This document shows, piece after piece, positions 35,247-44,134 of a stretch of 64,000 bases of DNA. How positions within the stretch are numbered: the stretch's first letter is position 1; every line of letters starts with the position of its first letter. The notes below the pieces were generated by a model. That model worked only from the letters and a program-made list of their open reading frames with translations, did no database searches and was not told the DNA's origin. Made by a program: the position numbers and the translations under genes. The stretch is from Permianibacter aggregans. GTDB lineage: Bacteria; Pseudomonadota; Gammaproteobacteria; Enterobacterales; Permianibacteraceae. Location of the stretch: positions 2,852,001-2,916,000 of the forward strand of contig NZ_CP037953.1 of the NCBI RefSeq assembly GCF_009756665.1, in the 5' to 3' direction.

Positions 35247-36218
35247 TTATACGGTATTCAAACTGGCCAGAATGGCTTTGAAACTCTGCCAGCGACTGGC
35301 TGGCAATTCGCCGCTTTCGGCCGCGTCGCGCACGGCGCATTGCGGTTCCCGATCATGCATGCAATTGCGAAACTTGCAACGTTCGCTGATCCGGCGAATA
35401 TCGACAAACCCCTTGGCGATATCCTGCGCGCTCAAATGCCATAGCCCGAACTCGCGCACGCCAGGTGAATCGATAATGCTGCCGCCATTGGGCAGGCGAT
35501 AAAGCCTGGAAGCCGATGTCGTGTGCTGGCCGAGATCGGAGCTTTCCGACACTTCACCGACATCGCTTTGCGCTTCCGGCACCAAGGCATTGAGCAGCGA
35601 GGATTTGCCAACACCGCTTTGGCCAACGAGTACGCTGCAGCCATCACTCATGTGTTCGCGTAGCGCTTGCATACCTTCGCCGGATTTGCGGCTGACCCAG
35701 AACAGCGGATAGCCGAGATCAACATAACAGCTCAGCCGTTCTTGTAATTCTGCTTTTGTTTGCGCACTCAATAAGTCAGTTTTATTGACGACGATGCTGA
35801 CCGAAATGTCCGTCAATTCGGCGGCTACCAGATAACGATCGAGCAGCGTCTCGGAAAACGCCGGCAGCGGCGCGACGATAATCAGAATGTGATCGATATT
35901 GGCCGCGATAATCTTCAAGCCTTCGTAGGGGTTCGGCCTTTCCAATTGTGAACGGCGCGGTTTGACATTAACGACAACGGCGCTGCCGGTGGCATCCGGA
36001 TACCATTCGACTTCATCACCAACGGCGATGGATTTCAGATGCTTGCGCAAATGGCAGCGAAAAATATGGCCATCATCATCCTGAACATCGGCTTCCTGAC
36101 CGAAACGGCCAACGATGATACCGTCCTGCAACGGCTCATCGGTTTGCGCACGTGAAAACAAATCACGCGATTTGTTTTCCTTGCGTTGGCGCTCGTGCGT
36201 GCGCTGCTCTTTCGCCAT
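35247..36218 (-). CDS. rsgA: Ribosome small subunit maturation GTPase RsgA
   Basis: 323 residues. N-terminal OB fold, then a circularly permuted GTPase: VVNKTDLL (G4) precedes VGQSGVGKSSLLNAL (G1) and DSPGVREFGL (G3). The C-terminal zinc finger has CKFRNCMHDREPQC. It checks 30S maturation. One base separates it from the upstream phhB-like gene, so they form an operon. Convergent with motB. Confidence 0.96.
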   Translation of the reverse strand: MAKEQRTHERQRKENKSRDLFSRAQTDEPLQDGIIVGRFGQEADVQDDDGHIFRCHLRKHLKSIAVGDEVEWYPDATGSAVVVNVKPRRSQLERPNPYEGLKIIAANIDHILIIVAPLPAFSETLLDRYLVAAELTDISVSIVVNKTDLLSAQTKAELQERLSCYVDLGYPLFWVSRKSGEGMQALREHMSDGCSVLVGQSGVGKSSLLNALVPEAQSDVGEVSESSDLGQHTTSASRLYRLPNGGSIIDSPGVREFGLWHLSAQDIAKGFVDIRRISERCKFRNCMHDREPQCAVRDAAESGELPASRWQSFKAILASLNTV

Positions 36219-36219
36219 A

Positions 36220-36567
36220 TCAAACCAGGGCCGGACCGACCGCGCCCGTCGTCAGCAAGCTGTCGACTTTGGCGGCACAAATAAAATCATTGCGGGTAAT
36301 GCCATCGGCATCGTGGGTGGTGAATTGCACCAGCACCCGGCTGTAACCCACTTCCATATCCGGGTGGTGCCCTTCTTTGTTGGCAATCCAGGCCACGGCG
36401 TTGACAAAGCTCATGACGTGATAAAAGTTTTTGAATTTAAATTCCCGGCGCAGGATGTTGCCATCGCTCAGCGACCATTCCGGCACCGCTTTCAATAACG
36501 ACTCGATTTCATTGGCTGCCAGTTTCGTGGCGTTCTGGGAACCGGTTTCCTTGGTCAGATCCGTCAT
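36220..36567 (-). CDS. phhB: Pterin-4a-carbinolamine dehydratase
   Basis: 115 residues. The family motif EGHHPDMEV near residue 66 holds the catalytic histidine pair; [20 protein letters not shown] is the usual N-terminal block. It recycles tetrahydrobiopterin after phenylalanine hydroxylation; in Pseudomonas it pairs with PhhA, which is absent here. Overlaps no other gene and lies upstream of rsgA. Confidence 0.93.
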   Translation of the reverse strand: MTDLTKETGSQNATKLAANEIESLLKAVPEWSLSDGNILRREFKFKNFYHVMSFVNAVAWIANKEGHHPDMEVGYSRVLVQFTTHDADGITRNDFICAAKVDSLLTTGAVGPALV

Positions 36568-36628
36568 CTTCGCTTTCCTCCAGTGCTACACTAAAGGGCC
36601 ATTTTACGTGACGATGCAGGCAGGAGCT

Positions 36629-37174
36629 ATGAATAAGTCAGACGATCATCTGATCTGGATTGATTTGGAAATGACCGGGCTCGATCCGAGCAATGATCGC
36701 ATTATCGAAATTGCCACGATTGTTACCGACAAAAATTTGAACGTGCTGGCCGAAGGGCCGGTGCTGGCCATCTACCAGAGTGACCAAATCATCGACGCGA
36801 TGGATGAATGGTGCACGCGCACCCATGGCGAGTCCGGGCTGATTCAGCGCATGCGTGAATCGCAAGTCACCGAAGCCGATGCCGAACAGCAGACCATTGC
36901 CTTCCTGAAAAACTGGATCGACAAAGGCAAATCACCGATCTGCGGCAACTCCATTTGTCAGGATCGCCGCTTTCTGGCCCGCCATATGCCCGAGCTCGAA
37001 GCTTATTTTCATTACCGTAATCTCGATGTCAGCACACTGAAAGAACTGGCCAAGCGCTGGAAACCGGATGTGCTGAAAAAAGTCAACAAGAAAAACACTC
37101 ACACGGCGCTGGAAGACATTCGCGAGTCGATTCAGGAACTGACGCTGTACCGCGAACATTTTCTGGCCCTTTGA
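36629..37174 (+). CDS. orn: Oligoribonuclease
   Basis: 181 residues from ATG at 36629 (GGAG just upstream). DEDDh exonuclease: Asp12 and Glu14 in [22 protein letters not shown], and the late [11 protein letters not shown] with the catalytic His and Asp. It degrades 2-5-nt RNAs and pGpG, so it also ends cyclic di-GMP signalling. Longer upstream readings run through the divergent phhB region and were rejected. Confidence 0.97.
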   Translation: MNKSDDHLIWIDLEMTGLDPSNDRIIEIATIVTDKNLNVLAEGPVLAIYQSDQIIDAMDEWCTRTHGESGLIQRMRESQVTEADAEQQTIAFLKNWIDKGKSPICGNSICQDRRFLARHMPELEAYFHYRNLDVSTLKELAKRWKPDVLKKVNKKNTHTALEDIRESIQELTLYREHFLAL

Positions 37175-37183
37175 GGCCTCCGC

Positions 37184-38689
37184 ATGCATCTGAAAAAAGG
37201 CTTCCCGAACGGCGAGCGGATTCTGAGCACAGAAGAAGTCCGCGCTGTCGAGCAGCGCTTTCCTTCAGTCAGCCAGCAGCCAACCCGGGTGTTGATGCAA
37301 CGTGCCGGCGAAGTCGCGTTTGCGCTGACTAAGCGTTGCTGGCCGGAGGCGCGCCGGCTGACCGTGCTGTGCGGCAAAGGCAATAACGGCGGCGATGGCG
37401 TTGTTGTCGCGACGTTGGCGGCCAAAGCCGGTTTCGAGGTGCAGATCCTGATGCCGGAGCTGGACGAGTCCAGCGGCGATGCCGCCGATGCCCGGGCAAG
37501 CTGCCCGATCAAACCGAAACGTTTCTCGGCCGAGGCGTTGAGCGGAAGCGAGTTGATCGTCGATGCGCTGATGGGCATCGGTCTCGATGGCGCGTTGCGC
37601 GAACCGATGCGCGGCATCGTCGAGCAGGTCAATGTCTTTACCGAACGCAGCCGAGTCCCGGTGTTGGCGCTCGATATGCCGACCGGCCTGCCATCCGATG
37701 ATGGCGCCATCGAAGGGCCGGTGCTGAACGCCAGCCGGACCATTACCTTTATCGCCTGCAAACCGGGCTTGCTGACCGAGGCCGGTCTGGATCATGTCGG
37801 CACCCTCGAATGCGCGAATCTGGATATGCCGGAAGAATGTTTCAACGGCGTCCGCCGCGCCGCGGAATGGTTGGCGCACCGACACTGGCAACCGCAGTTG
37901 CTACCGCGTCCGCGTCGTAGCCATAAAGGTGATAACGGCCATGTACTGTTGATTGGTGGCGCACCCGGCATGGGGGGCGCTATTCGGATGAGTGGCGAAG
38001 CGGCTTTGCGCAGTGGTGCCGGTCTTGTCAGCCTCTATTGTCATCAGTCGGCGGCCAACGCTTGCCTGGCCACCCGGCCGGAGCTGATGGCCCACGGCTT
38101 CGAGCAGGCGCCGGAACCGGCTGCACTGAACCGTCTGATTGAGCGGGCCTCCGTACTGGCGGCAGGCCCCGGACTGTCGCAGGCCGACTGGGTGCCGGCC
38201 TTGCTGAACCGGCTGATCGAAACCGGCAAACCACTGGTGCTCGATGCCGATGCGCTGAATATCTTGGCGAAAGCGCCGCAGCCGGTGCCGAATGCGGTGC
38301 TGACCCCGCACCCGGGTGAGGCCGCACGCCTGCTTGATTGCTCTACGGCCGATATTCAGACCGATCGTTTGGCCGCAGCCAAGGCTCTACTTGATCACTA
38401 TCAGGCTGCCGCTGTTGTGCTGAAAGGCGCGCCGTCATTGATTGCCGACACCGAGCGTTACACGGTGCTTGCCGAAGGCAATCCGGCGATGGCGACGGGC
38501 GGTATGGGTGATGTGCTGACCGGTATCCTCGCCGCCTTGCTGGCGCAGGGCCTGTCGCCTTTCGATGCCGCGAGATTGGGGGCCAGCCTGCATGCCTGGG
38601 CCGGTGACTGCGCGGCCCGCGATATCGGCCAGCGCGGAGTGCTGGCCAGCGATTTGTTCCGTTATTTACCTCAGGGTTTGAGCTCATGA
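37184..38689 (+). CDS. nnr: Bifunctional NAD(P)H-hydrate repair enzyme
   Basis: 501 residues, the fused YjeF form. N-terminal epimerase half (LCGKGNNGGDGVVVATLA, then DALMGIGLDGAL) and C-terminal dehydratase half (GNPAMATGGMGDVLTGILAALL, VLTPHPGEAARLL). It repairs damaged NADHX/NADPHX. Its TGA overlaps the tsaE ATG, as in E. coli yjeF-tsaE. Starts 9 bases after orn. Confidence 0.96.
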   Translation: MHLKKGFPNGERILSTEEVRAVEQRFPSVSQQPTRVLMQRAGEVAFALTKRCWPEARRLTVLCGKGNNGGDGVVVATLAAKAGFEVQILMPELDESSGDAADARASCPIKPKRFSAEALSGSELIVDALMGIGLDGALREPMRGIVEQVNVFTERSRVPVLALDMPTGLPSDDGAIEGPVLNASRTITFIACKPGLLTEAGLDHVGTLECANLDMPEECFNGVRRAAEWLAHRHWQPQLLPRPRRSHKGDNGHVLLIGGAPGMGGAIRMSGEAALRSGAGLVSLYCHQSAANACLATRPELMAHGFEQAPEPAALNRLIERASVLAAGPGLSQADWVPALLNRLIETGKPLVLDADALNILAKAPQPVPNAVLTPHPGEAARLLDCSTADIQTDRLAAAKALLDHYQAAAVVLKGAPSLIADTERYTVLAEGNPAMATGGMGDVLTGILAALLAQGLSPFDAARLGASLHAWAGDCAARDIGQRGVLASDLFRYLPQGLSS

Positions 38690-39156
38690 TTGAACGGCAA
38701 CTGTCGCTGCCGGTGGAGGCCGATACGCTGGCGCTAGGCGCTGTGCTGGCTCATTGGCTGGAGCCCGGCGAAACCTTGCATCTGCACGGCGACCTCGGCG
38801 CCGGCAAGACCACACTGGTACGCGGTCTGCTGCGGGCGCTCGATTACGAAGGCCCGGTGAAAAGCCCGACCTATACGCTGGTCGAAAGCTATCCGCTAGC
38901 CGGCAAGACCATCCACCATTTCGACCTGTATCGCATCACCGACCCGGAAGAGCTGGAATTCCTCGGCCTCGACGAATATTTCCGGCCTGACAGCATCGCG
39001 CTGATCGAATGGCCGGAGCGCGGCCAGGGGGGGTTGCCGCCGCCTGTGGCTCGGCTCGAACTGAGTCGTCAGGGCGACGGTCGGCTGGCCCGATTACAGT
39101 TGGACGAAAAACGTACCAATGCGCTTGATTTTCTATTAAAATCAACACAATATTGA
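38686..39156 (+). CDS. tsaE: tRNA t6A synthesis ATPase TsaE
   Basis: 156 residues. P-loop GDLGAGKT at 35-42, followed by KSPTYTLVESY and HFDLYRITDPEELEFLG. It works with TsaB, TsaC and TsaD to make threonylcarbamoyladenosine in tRNAs. Overlaps nnr by 4 bases. Confidence 0.96.
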   Translation: MIERQLSLPVEADTLALGAVLAHWLEPGETLHLHGDLGAGKTTLVRGLLRALDYEGPVKSPTYTLVESYPLAGKTIHHFDLYRITDPEELEFLGLDEYFRPDSIALIEWPERGQGGLPPPVARLELSRQGDGRLARLQLDEKRTNALDFLLKSTQY

Positions 39157-39186
39157 TAAATCTGAAAGTGATTTGGCAGGTTAACG

Positions 39187-40491
39187 ATGACAAGACTGCT
39201 GCTGGCAATCACGCTGATGTGCGCAAGCTTGGGGCAAGCGGTGGCCAACGTCGCGGTCAAATCCGTGCGTTTTTGGCAGGCACCGGACAACACTCGCGTC
39301 GTGTTCGACGTATCCGACGCGCCGGAATTTTCCACCAGCATCCTGAACAATCCGGAGCGGCTGGTCATCGACATCAAAAAAGGCAAACTTGATCTGAAAC
39401 TGGATGACGTCGCGATCAGTTCGACGTTAATCGGCAAGCTGCGCGACAGCACGCCGCCAGACAATCAAACGCTGCGCTTGGTGTTGGAAATCAACAACCG
39501 TTTCGACGTTAAATCGTTTGCGCTGAAACCGTATGGTCAATACGGCGATCGTCTGGTGCTCGATATCAAGGATCTGGCCAAGCAAGAAACCGCGCCGGTG
39601 ATCGAATCGCCGAAAGCTGGTCAGTCACGTGATCTGATCATCGCCATCGATGCCGGCCACGGCGGTGAAGATCCAGGCGCCGTCGGGCCAAAAGGCACCC
39701 ACGAAAAAGATGTGACACTAGCCATCGCCAAACGTCTTGCCGACAAAATCAACGCGCAAAAAGGCATGAAAGCGGTATTGATCCGTACCGGTGATTATTA
39801 TCTCGATCACCGCAAGCGCACCGCCAAGGCGCGGGAAAAACGCGCGGATTTATTTATCTCGATTCACGCTGACGGTTTCAAAGACAAACGAGCCAATGGT
39901 TCCTCGGTCTGGGTGCTGTCGCAACGCGGCGCGCAAAGTGAAATGGGCCGTTGGTTGGAAGAGCGTGAAAATGCGTCGGCATTGCTTGGCGGCGAAGACT
40001 CGCTGAACCTGTCCAAATACGACAACGACGTCGCTAAAGTACTGCTCGATTTGTCGATGTACAACGCCGTTGGTTCCAGCCTCGATATCGCCAGCAGTGT
40101 GCTCGGTGAAATGAAGCACGTGGTGCCACGTCTGCACAAACCGACGGTGCAACAGGCAGGTTTTTTGGTGTTGAAAAACCCGGACATTCCGGCGATTCTG
40201 GTCGAAACGGCATTCATCTCGAACCCGAAAGAAGAATCGCTGTTGTTGTCAAAAAATCATCAGGACAAACTGGCGGCAGCCATTTTCAAAGGCGTGCACA
40301 AGTACTTTGAACAGCGGCCACCAGAAGGCTCAATGTACGCGATGAACAAAGTCAATCGCCATGTCATTTCCCGTGGCGATACCTTGATTGGCGTGGCTCA
40401 GACGTATCAGGTCAGCGTCAATGATCTGCGCAGCAAGAATGCACTGACTTCTGATGTGGTAAGGATTGGGCAGGTGTTAGTCATTCCTTGA
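39187..40491 (+). CDS. amiB: N-acetylmuramoyl-L-alanine amidase, AmiB type
   Basis: 434 residues: signal peptide (MTRLLLAITLMCASLGQAVA), AMIN domain (about 25-130), Amidase_3 domain (about 150-375) with IAIDAGHGGEDPGA and RTGDYYLDHRKR, and a C-terminal LysM repeat (VISRGDTLIGVAQTYQVSV). It splits septal peptidoglycan during division in the periplasm. Its position between tsaE and mutL matches E. coli amiB. Zinc ligands (His, Glu, His) fall in the usual places. Confidence 0.95.
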   Translation: MTRLLLAITLMCASLGQAVANVAVKSVRFWQAPDNTRVVFDVSDAPEFSTSILNNPERLVIDIKKGKLDLKLDDVAISSTLIGKLRDSTPPDNQTLRLVLEINNRFDVKSFALKPYGQYGDRLVLDIKDLAKQETAPVIESPKAGQSRDLIIAIDAGHGGEDPGAVGPKGTHEKDVTLAIAKRLADKINAQKGMKAVLIRTGDYYLDHRKRTAKAREKRADLFISIHADGFKDKRANGSSVWVLSQRGAQSEMGRWLEERENASALLGGEDSLNLSKYDNDVAKVLLDLSMYNAVGSSLDIASSVLGEMKHVVPRLHKPTVQQAGFLVLKNPDIPAILVETAFISNPKEESLLLSKNHQDKLAAAIFKGVHKYFEQRPPEGSMYAMNKVNRHVISRGDTLIGVAQTYQVSVNDLRSKNALTSDVVRIGQVLVIP

Positions 40492-40555
40492 TTGACGGAC
40501 TCCTGTTCTTTTTACGTTCGAAATTTTCTGTATTCCAAACAGCCTTCAGCTTCAA

Positions 40556-40883
40556 AGAGTGCCGGTTCTCGGACCGGCAGCCGAGTTTCTTTTCTTTGCT
40601 CGTGCAAAGAAAAGAAACCAAAAGACAAATTTGTCAGGAGCAAATTTGGACGTCGAAGACGCCCGGAGGGTGAATGCCAGGATGGCATGAATCCACCACG
40701 CCCCGAAGCGCCAGTGAGGTTTCGCTGCTTCGACGAGGCCGCTCCGGCAACAAGCATTCTCCGGCTCGGGCCGCACTGACGCGGCATCCCTGCCTTGACA
40801 TTGCTACGCCAGCTATCCTTGCTGGCGTACCCGGCCTACGAATGCTCGTTGCCGGCTGGCGCATACGGGGGCCCCGTTTTTTC
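40556..40883. repeat. Structured intergenic repeat, long copy C
   Basis: Fills most of the 522-base amiB-mutL gap and has no coding capacity. It is a chain of hairpins: GCCGGT/ACCGGC (from 40561); a perfect 14-bp stem TTTCTTTTCTTTGC with loop TCGT (40586-40617); CAAATTTG around TCAGGAG (40626-40648); CGTC-GAA-GACG (40651-40661); ATGCC-AGGAT-GGCAT (40674-40688); and ACGCCAGC around TATCCTT (40806-40828), whose complement again gives loop AAGGATA. Outer arms at 40744-40759 and 40840-40855 pair at 15 of 16 positions. Related modules lie at 25.6 and 47.5 kb. Confidence 0.8.
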
Positions 40884-41013
40884 TTCTCTATTTCTGTGGC
40901 TTCGAAAAAAAGCACGAAGAGTATGCTTTTTTAGCGCCCAGAGCTTTTTGAATACGTTTCGCGGTTTTGTTAAACACCGGTAAACTACCCGCAAATTCCC
41001 CTTCGTTGATTCC

Positions 41014-42660
41014 ATGACTTCTCGCATCGAAATCCTGTCGCCTCGACTCGCTAACCAAATCGCCGCTGGCGAGGTGGTTGAACGGCCGGCGTCGGTGATC
41101 AAGGAGTTGTTGGAAAACGCGCTGGATGCCGGTGCGACACGCATTGATATCGATGTTGAACGCGGTGGTGTGCAGTTGTTGCGCATTACCGATAACGGTC
41201 ATGGCATTCACCCCGACGATCTGCCGCTGGCTTTGGCTCGGCATGCGACCAGTAAAATCAAAACGCTGGATGATTTGGCCGCGGTGATGTCACTCGGTTT
41301 TCGTGGCGAGGCCTTGGCCAGTATCGCTTCGGTTTCGCGGCTGACGCTGATTTCCTGTCAGCGTGATCAGGACAATGCCTGGCTGGCATTCGCCGAAGGT
41401 GCCGGCATGCAAGTCGAAGTGCGGCCGGCAGCACTGGATGTCGGCACTCGTGTCGAAGTGCGCGATTTATTTTTCAACACGCCGGCGAGACGCCGTTTTT
41501 TACGTAGCGAAAATACCGAGTTCGCCCATATCGATGAAACCGTGCGACGTGTTGCTCTGGCGCGGCCCGATGTCGCGGTACGACTGACGCACAACGGTAA
41601 AACGGTGCGCAATTTCCGTATCGCTGACGGCAAGGAAGGTTTGGCCGAGCGCGTTTCTGCCGTGCTTGGGCGCAGCTTTCTGGTGACGGCTGTTGAAGCG
41701 GAGCAGCAGATCGAACAGCAACGCATTTTTGGTTGGATAGGGCATCCAGAACAACATCGCGCCCAGGCCGATGGCCAGTATGTATTCGTCAATGGCCGCG
41801 CGATTCGCGATCGCGTCGTCAATCATGCGATTCGTAGCGCGTATGAGGAGTCGCTGCCGAAAGGACGGGCACCTTGTTGGGCGTTATTCATTGAAATGCC
41901 GGCCGAGCTGGTTGATGTCAACGTGCATCCAACCAAGCATGAAGTACGCTTTCGCCATGCGCGCTGGATGCATGACTGGATCACGCAAACGGTTCGGGAA
42001 AGTCTGCAACGACTGCCGGAAACGGTTGCCCAGCCAGTGAGCACCACGCCTGTTTCTGAACGCCCCATTTCACCACCCGCATTTTCTCGTCCCCGCTCGG
42101 CGCCGACAATTGCCGAATCGGCGGTGATAGCGCGTCCGCCAGCGCGCGAAGCGGTAAAAGAAACGATGGCGTTTTATCAAACGCTAAGTACCGAGTCTAC
42201 ACCGTCAAATGTAAAGCTGGTGCGGGTCGGCGAAACGTTGATGCTGAGTTTGGATACGCCACTGCAGCTTTGGCATTTGCCAACACTGCTGCAGGTATTT
42301 TTGCAGCAACAATGGTTGGAAGCGAAACCTGCACAGCAACCATTGTTGATGCCGATTTCTTTGCCATTGCTCAGCAATGCTGATGACGAAAAGCTGTGCT
42401 CGCTCGGCTTTACTATCGACAAGAAACTACTGAAAGCCGCACCGTCGGTACTGCGCGGTGCTAACTGGACGGTGTTGTGCCAATCGCTGATCGACACTAC
42501 TGAAGTGATCGATACTGTTGTCGAACATTTGCTGAATCAGCCTGCCAGTAACAATCTTGACTATTGGCAGGAAAAAATTGCCTGGGCACAGCGGCAGAGC
42601 GTTGAGCATTGCCGGCGTGAATTGAGCGCCGAAGATTGGCAGCAGCTATGGCCGACCTGA
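41014..42660 (+). CDS. mutL: DNA mismatch repair protein MutL
   Basis: 548 residues. GHKL ATPase N-terminus: LANQIAAGEVVERPASVIKE, catalytic Glu31 and Asn35 in KELLENALDAGA, DNGHGI, and LGFRGEALASI. The C-terminal dimerisation domain is short and no DQHA(x)2E endonuclease motif was seen, consistent with a dam/MutH-type system, and dam is present at 22.3 kb. It overlaps miaA by 13 bases. Confidence 0.97.
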   Translation: MTSRIEILSPRLANQIAAGEVVERPASVIKELLENALDAGATRIDIDVERGGVQLLRITDNGHGIHPDDLPLALARHATSKIKTLDDLAAVMSLGFRGEALASIASVSRLTLISCQRDQDNAWLAFAEGAGMQVEVRPAALDVGTRVEVRDLFFNTPARRRFLRSENTEFAHIDETVRRVALARPDVAVRLTHNGKTVRNFRIADGKEGLAERVSAVLGRSFLVTAVEAEQQIEQQRIFGWIGHPEQHRAQADGQYVFVNGRAIRDRVVNHAIRSAYEESLPKGRAPCWALFIEMPAELVDVNVHPTKHEVRFRHARWMHDWITQTVRESLQRLPETVAQPVSTTPVSERPISPPAFSRPRSAPTIAESAVIARPPAREAVKETMAFYQTLSTESTPSNVKLVRVGETLMLSLDTPLQLWHLPTLLQVFLQQQWLEAKPAQQPLLMPISLPLLSNADDEKLCSLGFTIDKKLLKAAPSVLRGANWTVLCQSLIDTTEVIDTVVEHLLNQPASNNLDYWQEKIAWAQRQSVEHCRRELSAEDWQQLWPT

Positions 42661-43583
42661 AGCCTACGGTTCTCTGCCTGATGGGACCGACCGCATCCGG
42701 CAAGACGGCGCTGGCGATGCGCTTGGCCGATACCCGGCCGTGTTCGCTGATCAGTGTCGATTCGGCGCTGATTTATCGCGGTATGGATATCGGCACCGGC
42801 AAACCGACCGCCGAGGAACTGGCCCAGCACCCACATCAACTGATTGATATCTGCGACCCAAGCGAAAGCTATTCCGCCGCGCGTTTTCGCGATGAAGCCT
42901 TGGCGGCCATTGAGCAAGCGGTAAACGCCGGCAAGCTGCCGGTGTTGGTCGGCGGCACGATGCTGTATTTCAAGGCGCTGATCGAAGGTATCGCCGATCT
43001 GCCCGATGCCGAGCCGGCGCTGCGGGTCCGTTTGGAACAGGAGCGTCAGCAACAGGGCTTACCGGCGTTGTATGCCCGCCTGCAACAGCTTGACCCAGCG
43101 GCCGCAGCACGCATCAGCGCCAACGACCCGCAGCGCATTCTGCGCGCGCTGGAGGTCATTGAGCTGACCGGCAAGCCCATGACGGAGCTCTGGGCACACC
43201 AGACACCGGCAACTCAGCCGTATCACTATGTGCAGGTGGCGCTGCTGCCGGACCGGGCCTGGCTACACCGTCGTATTGCGATGCGGTTGGATGTGATGCT
43301 GGCGGCCGGTTTTGTTGAGGAAGTGAAGGCCTTGAAAGCCCGGCCGGACCTACACGCCGAGCTGCCGAGCATTCGTTGTGTCGGCTATCGGCAAATCTGG
43401 GACTTTCTCGACGGCGCCTGCAATGAACAGGAAATGCGTGAGCGGGCCTTGGCGGCCACCCGGCAGCTGGCCAAGCGTCAGTACACCTGGTTGCGCAAAT
43501 GGCCATTGGATTTACTGCTGGACGAAAACAGTGAAAATCCGGTCGATCAGATCTTGAAAGCCATGGAACCAGCGCCCATTTAG
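42648..43583 (+). CDS. miaA: tRNA dimethylallyltransferase
   Basis: 311 residues from the ATG at 42648 inside the mutL end; a TTG four codons earlier is also open. P-loop MGPTASGKT, SVDSALIYRGMDIGTGKP, VGGTMLYFKAL and QLAKRQYTWLRKW are MiaA motifs. It adds the dimethylallyl group to A37 of tRNAs reading UNN codons. The block mutL-miaA-hfq-hflX is the classic gammaproteobacterial order. Confidence 0.96.
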   Translation: MADLKPTVLCLMGPTASGKTALAMRLADTRPCSLISVDSALIYRGMDIGTGKPTAEELAQHPHQLIDICDPSESYSAARFRDEALAAIEQAVNAGKLPVLVGGTMLYFKALIEGIADLPDAEPALRVRLEQERQQQGLPALYARLQQLDPAAAARISANDPQRILRALEVIELTGKPMTELWAHQTPATQPYHYVQVALLPDRAWLHRRIAMRLDVMLAAGFVEEVKALKARPDLHAELPSIRCVGYRQIWDFLDGACNEQEMRERALAATRQLAKRQYTWLRKWPLDLLLDENSENPVDQILKAMEPAPI

Positions 43584-43787
43584 CGGTCATACGTTCTGAG
43601 CAGGCTGTGCTCCATCGCGTCATGCGCAAAAGTCACGGCGATGTCGCTGTTGCGTTTCCGGCTTTACGCTACAATTACCAACGGTCGTCCCGGTTTTTCC
43701 AGTATCGGCCGGCCATCACCAGTCTGAGCTGCCTCTGACCTTGATTCGGCAGGGCTACTAATAACAGGAATATAAGGAGAATAGATC

Positions 43788-44063
43788 ATGTCGAAAGGGC
43801 AATCGTTACAAGACCCTTTTTTGAATGCGCTGCGTCGTGAACGCGTTCCGGTGTCGATTTACCTGGTCAATGGCATCAAGTTGCAAGGCCAGATTGAATC
43901 ATTTGATCAATTTGTTGTGCTTTTGAAAAACACCGTCAGCCAAATGGTTTACAAGCACGCGATTTCCACGGTCGTGCCTGCCCGCAATGTGCGCTTGCCG
44001 CATCAAGGTGCAGGTGGCGACGAACCCACTGAAGATGAAGGTGTACAGCCAGGTAACCTCTGA
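43788..44063 (+). CDS. hfq: RNA chaperone Hfq
   Basis: 91 residues. Sm1 motif ([36 protein letters not shown]) and Sm2 motif ([10 protein letters not shown]), followed by a short acidic tail. The hexamer pairs sRNAs with mRNAs. AAGGAG lies just upstream. A 204-base gap before it can hold its own promoter; a TACAAT sequence at 43670-43675 is a possible -10. Confidence 0.98.
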   Translation: MSKGQSLQDPFLNALRRERVPVSIYLVNGIKLQGQIESFDQFVVLLKNTVSQMVYKHAISTVVPARNVRLPHQGAGGDEPTEDEGVQPGNL

Positions 44064-44074
44064 GCGTACGCCAG

Positions 44075-44100
44075 CCAATGCCGCCCTGCGGCGGCATTGG
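44075..44100 (+). other. Strong hairpin between hfq and hflX
   Basis: Perfect 11-bp stem CCAATGCCGCC / GGCGGCATTGG with loop CTGC, 11 bases after the hfq stop. No T run follows, so it may be an mRNA end protector or attenuator rather than a full terminator. Confidence 0.6.
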
Positions 44101-44134
44101 TGCATCTGCGTATTGAGTGTAATGAATACCCTAC

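Noticed and set aside
40674-40934. Forward open frame of 86 codons in the amiB-mutL gap
   Set aside because: It lies wholly inside the structured repeat; its start and composition follow from the repeat rather than from coding.
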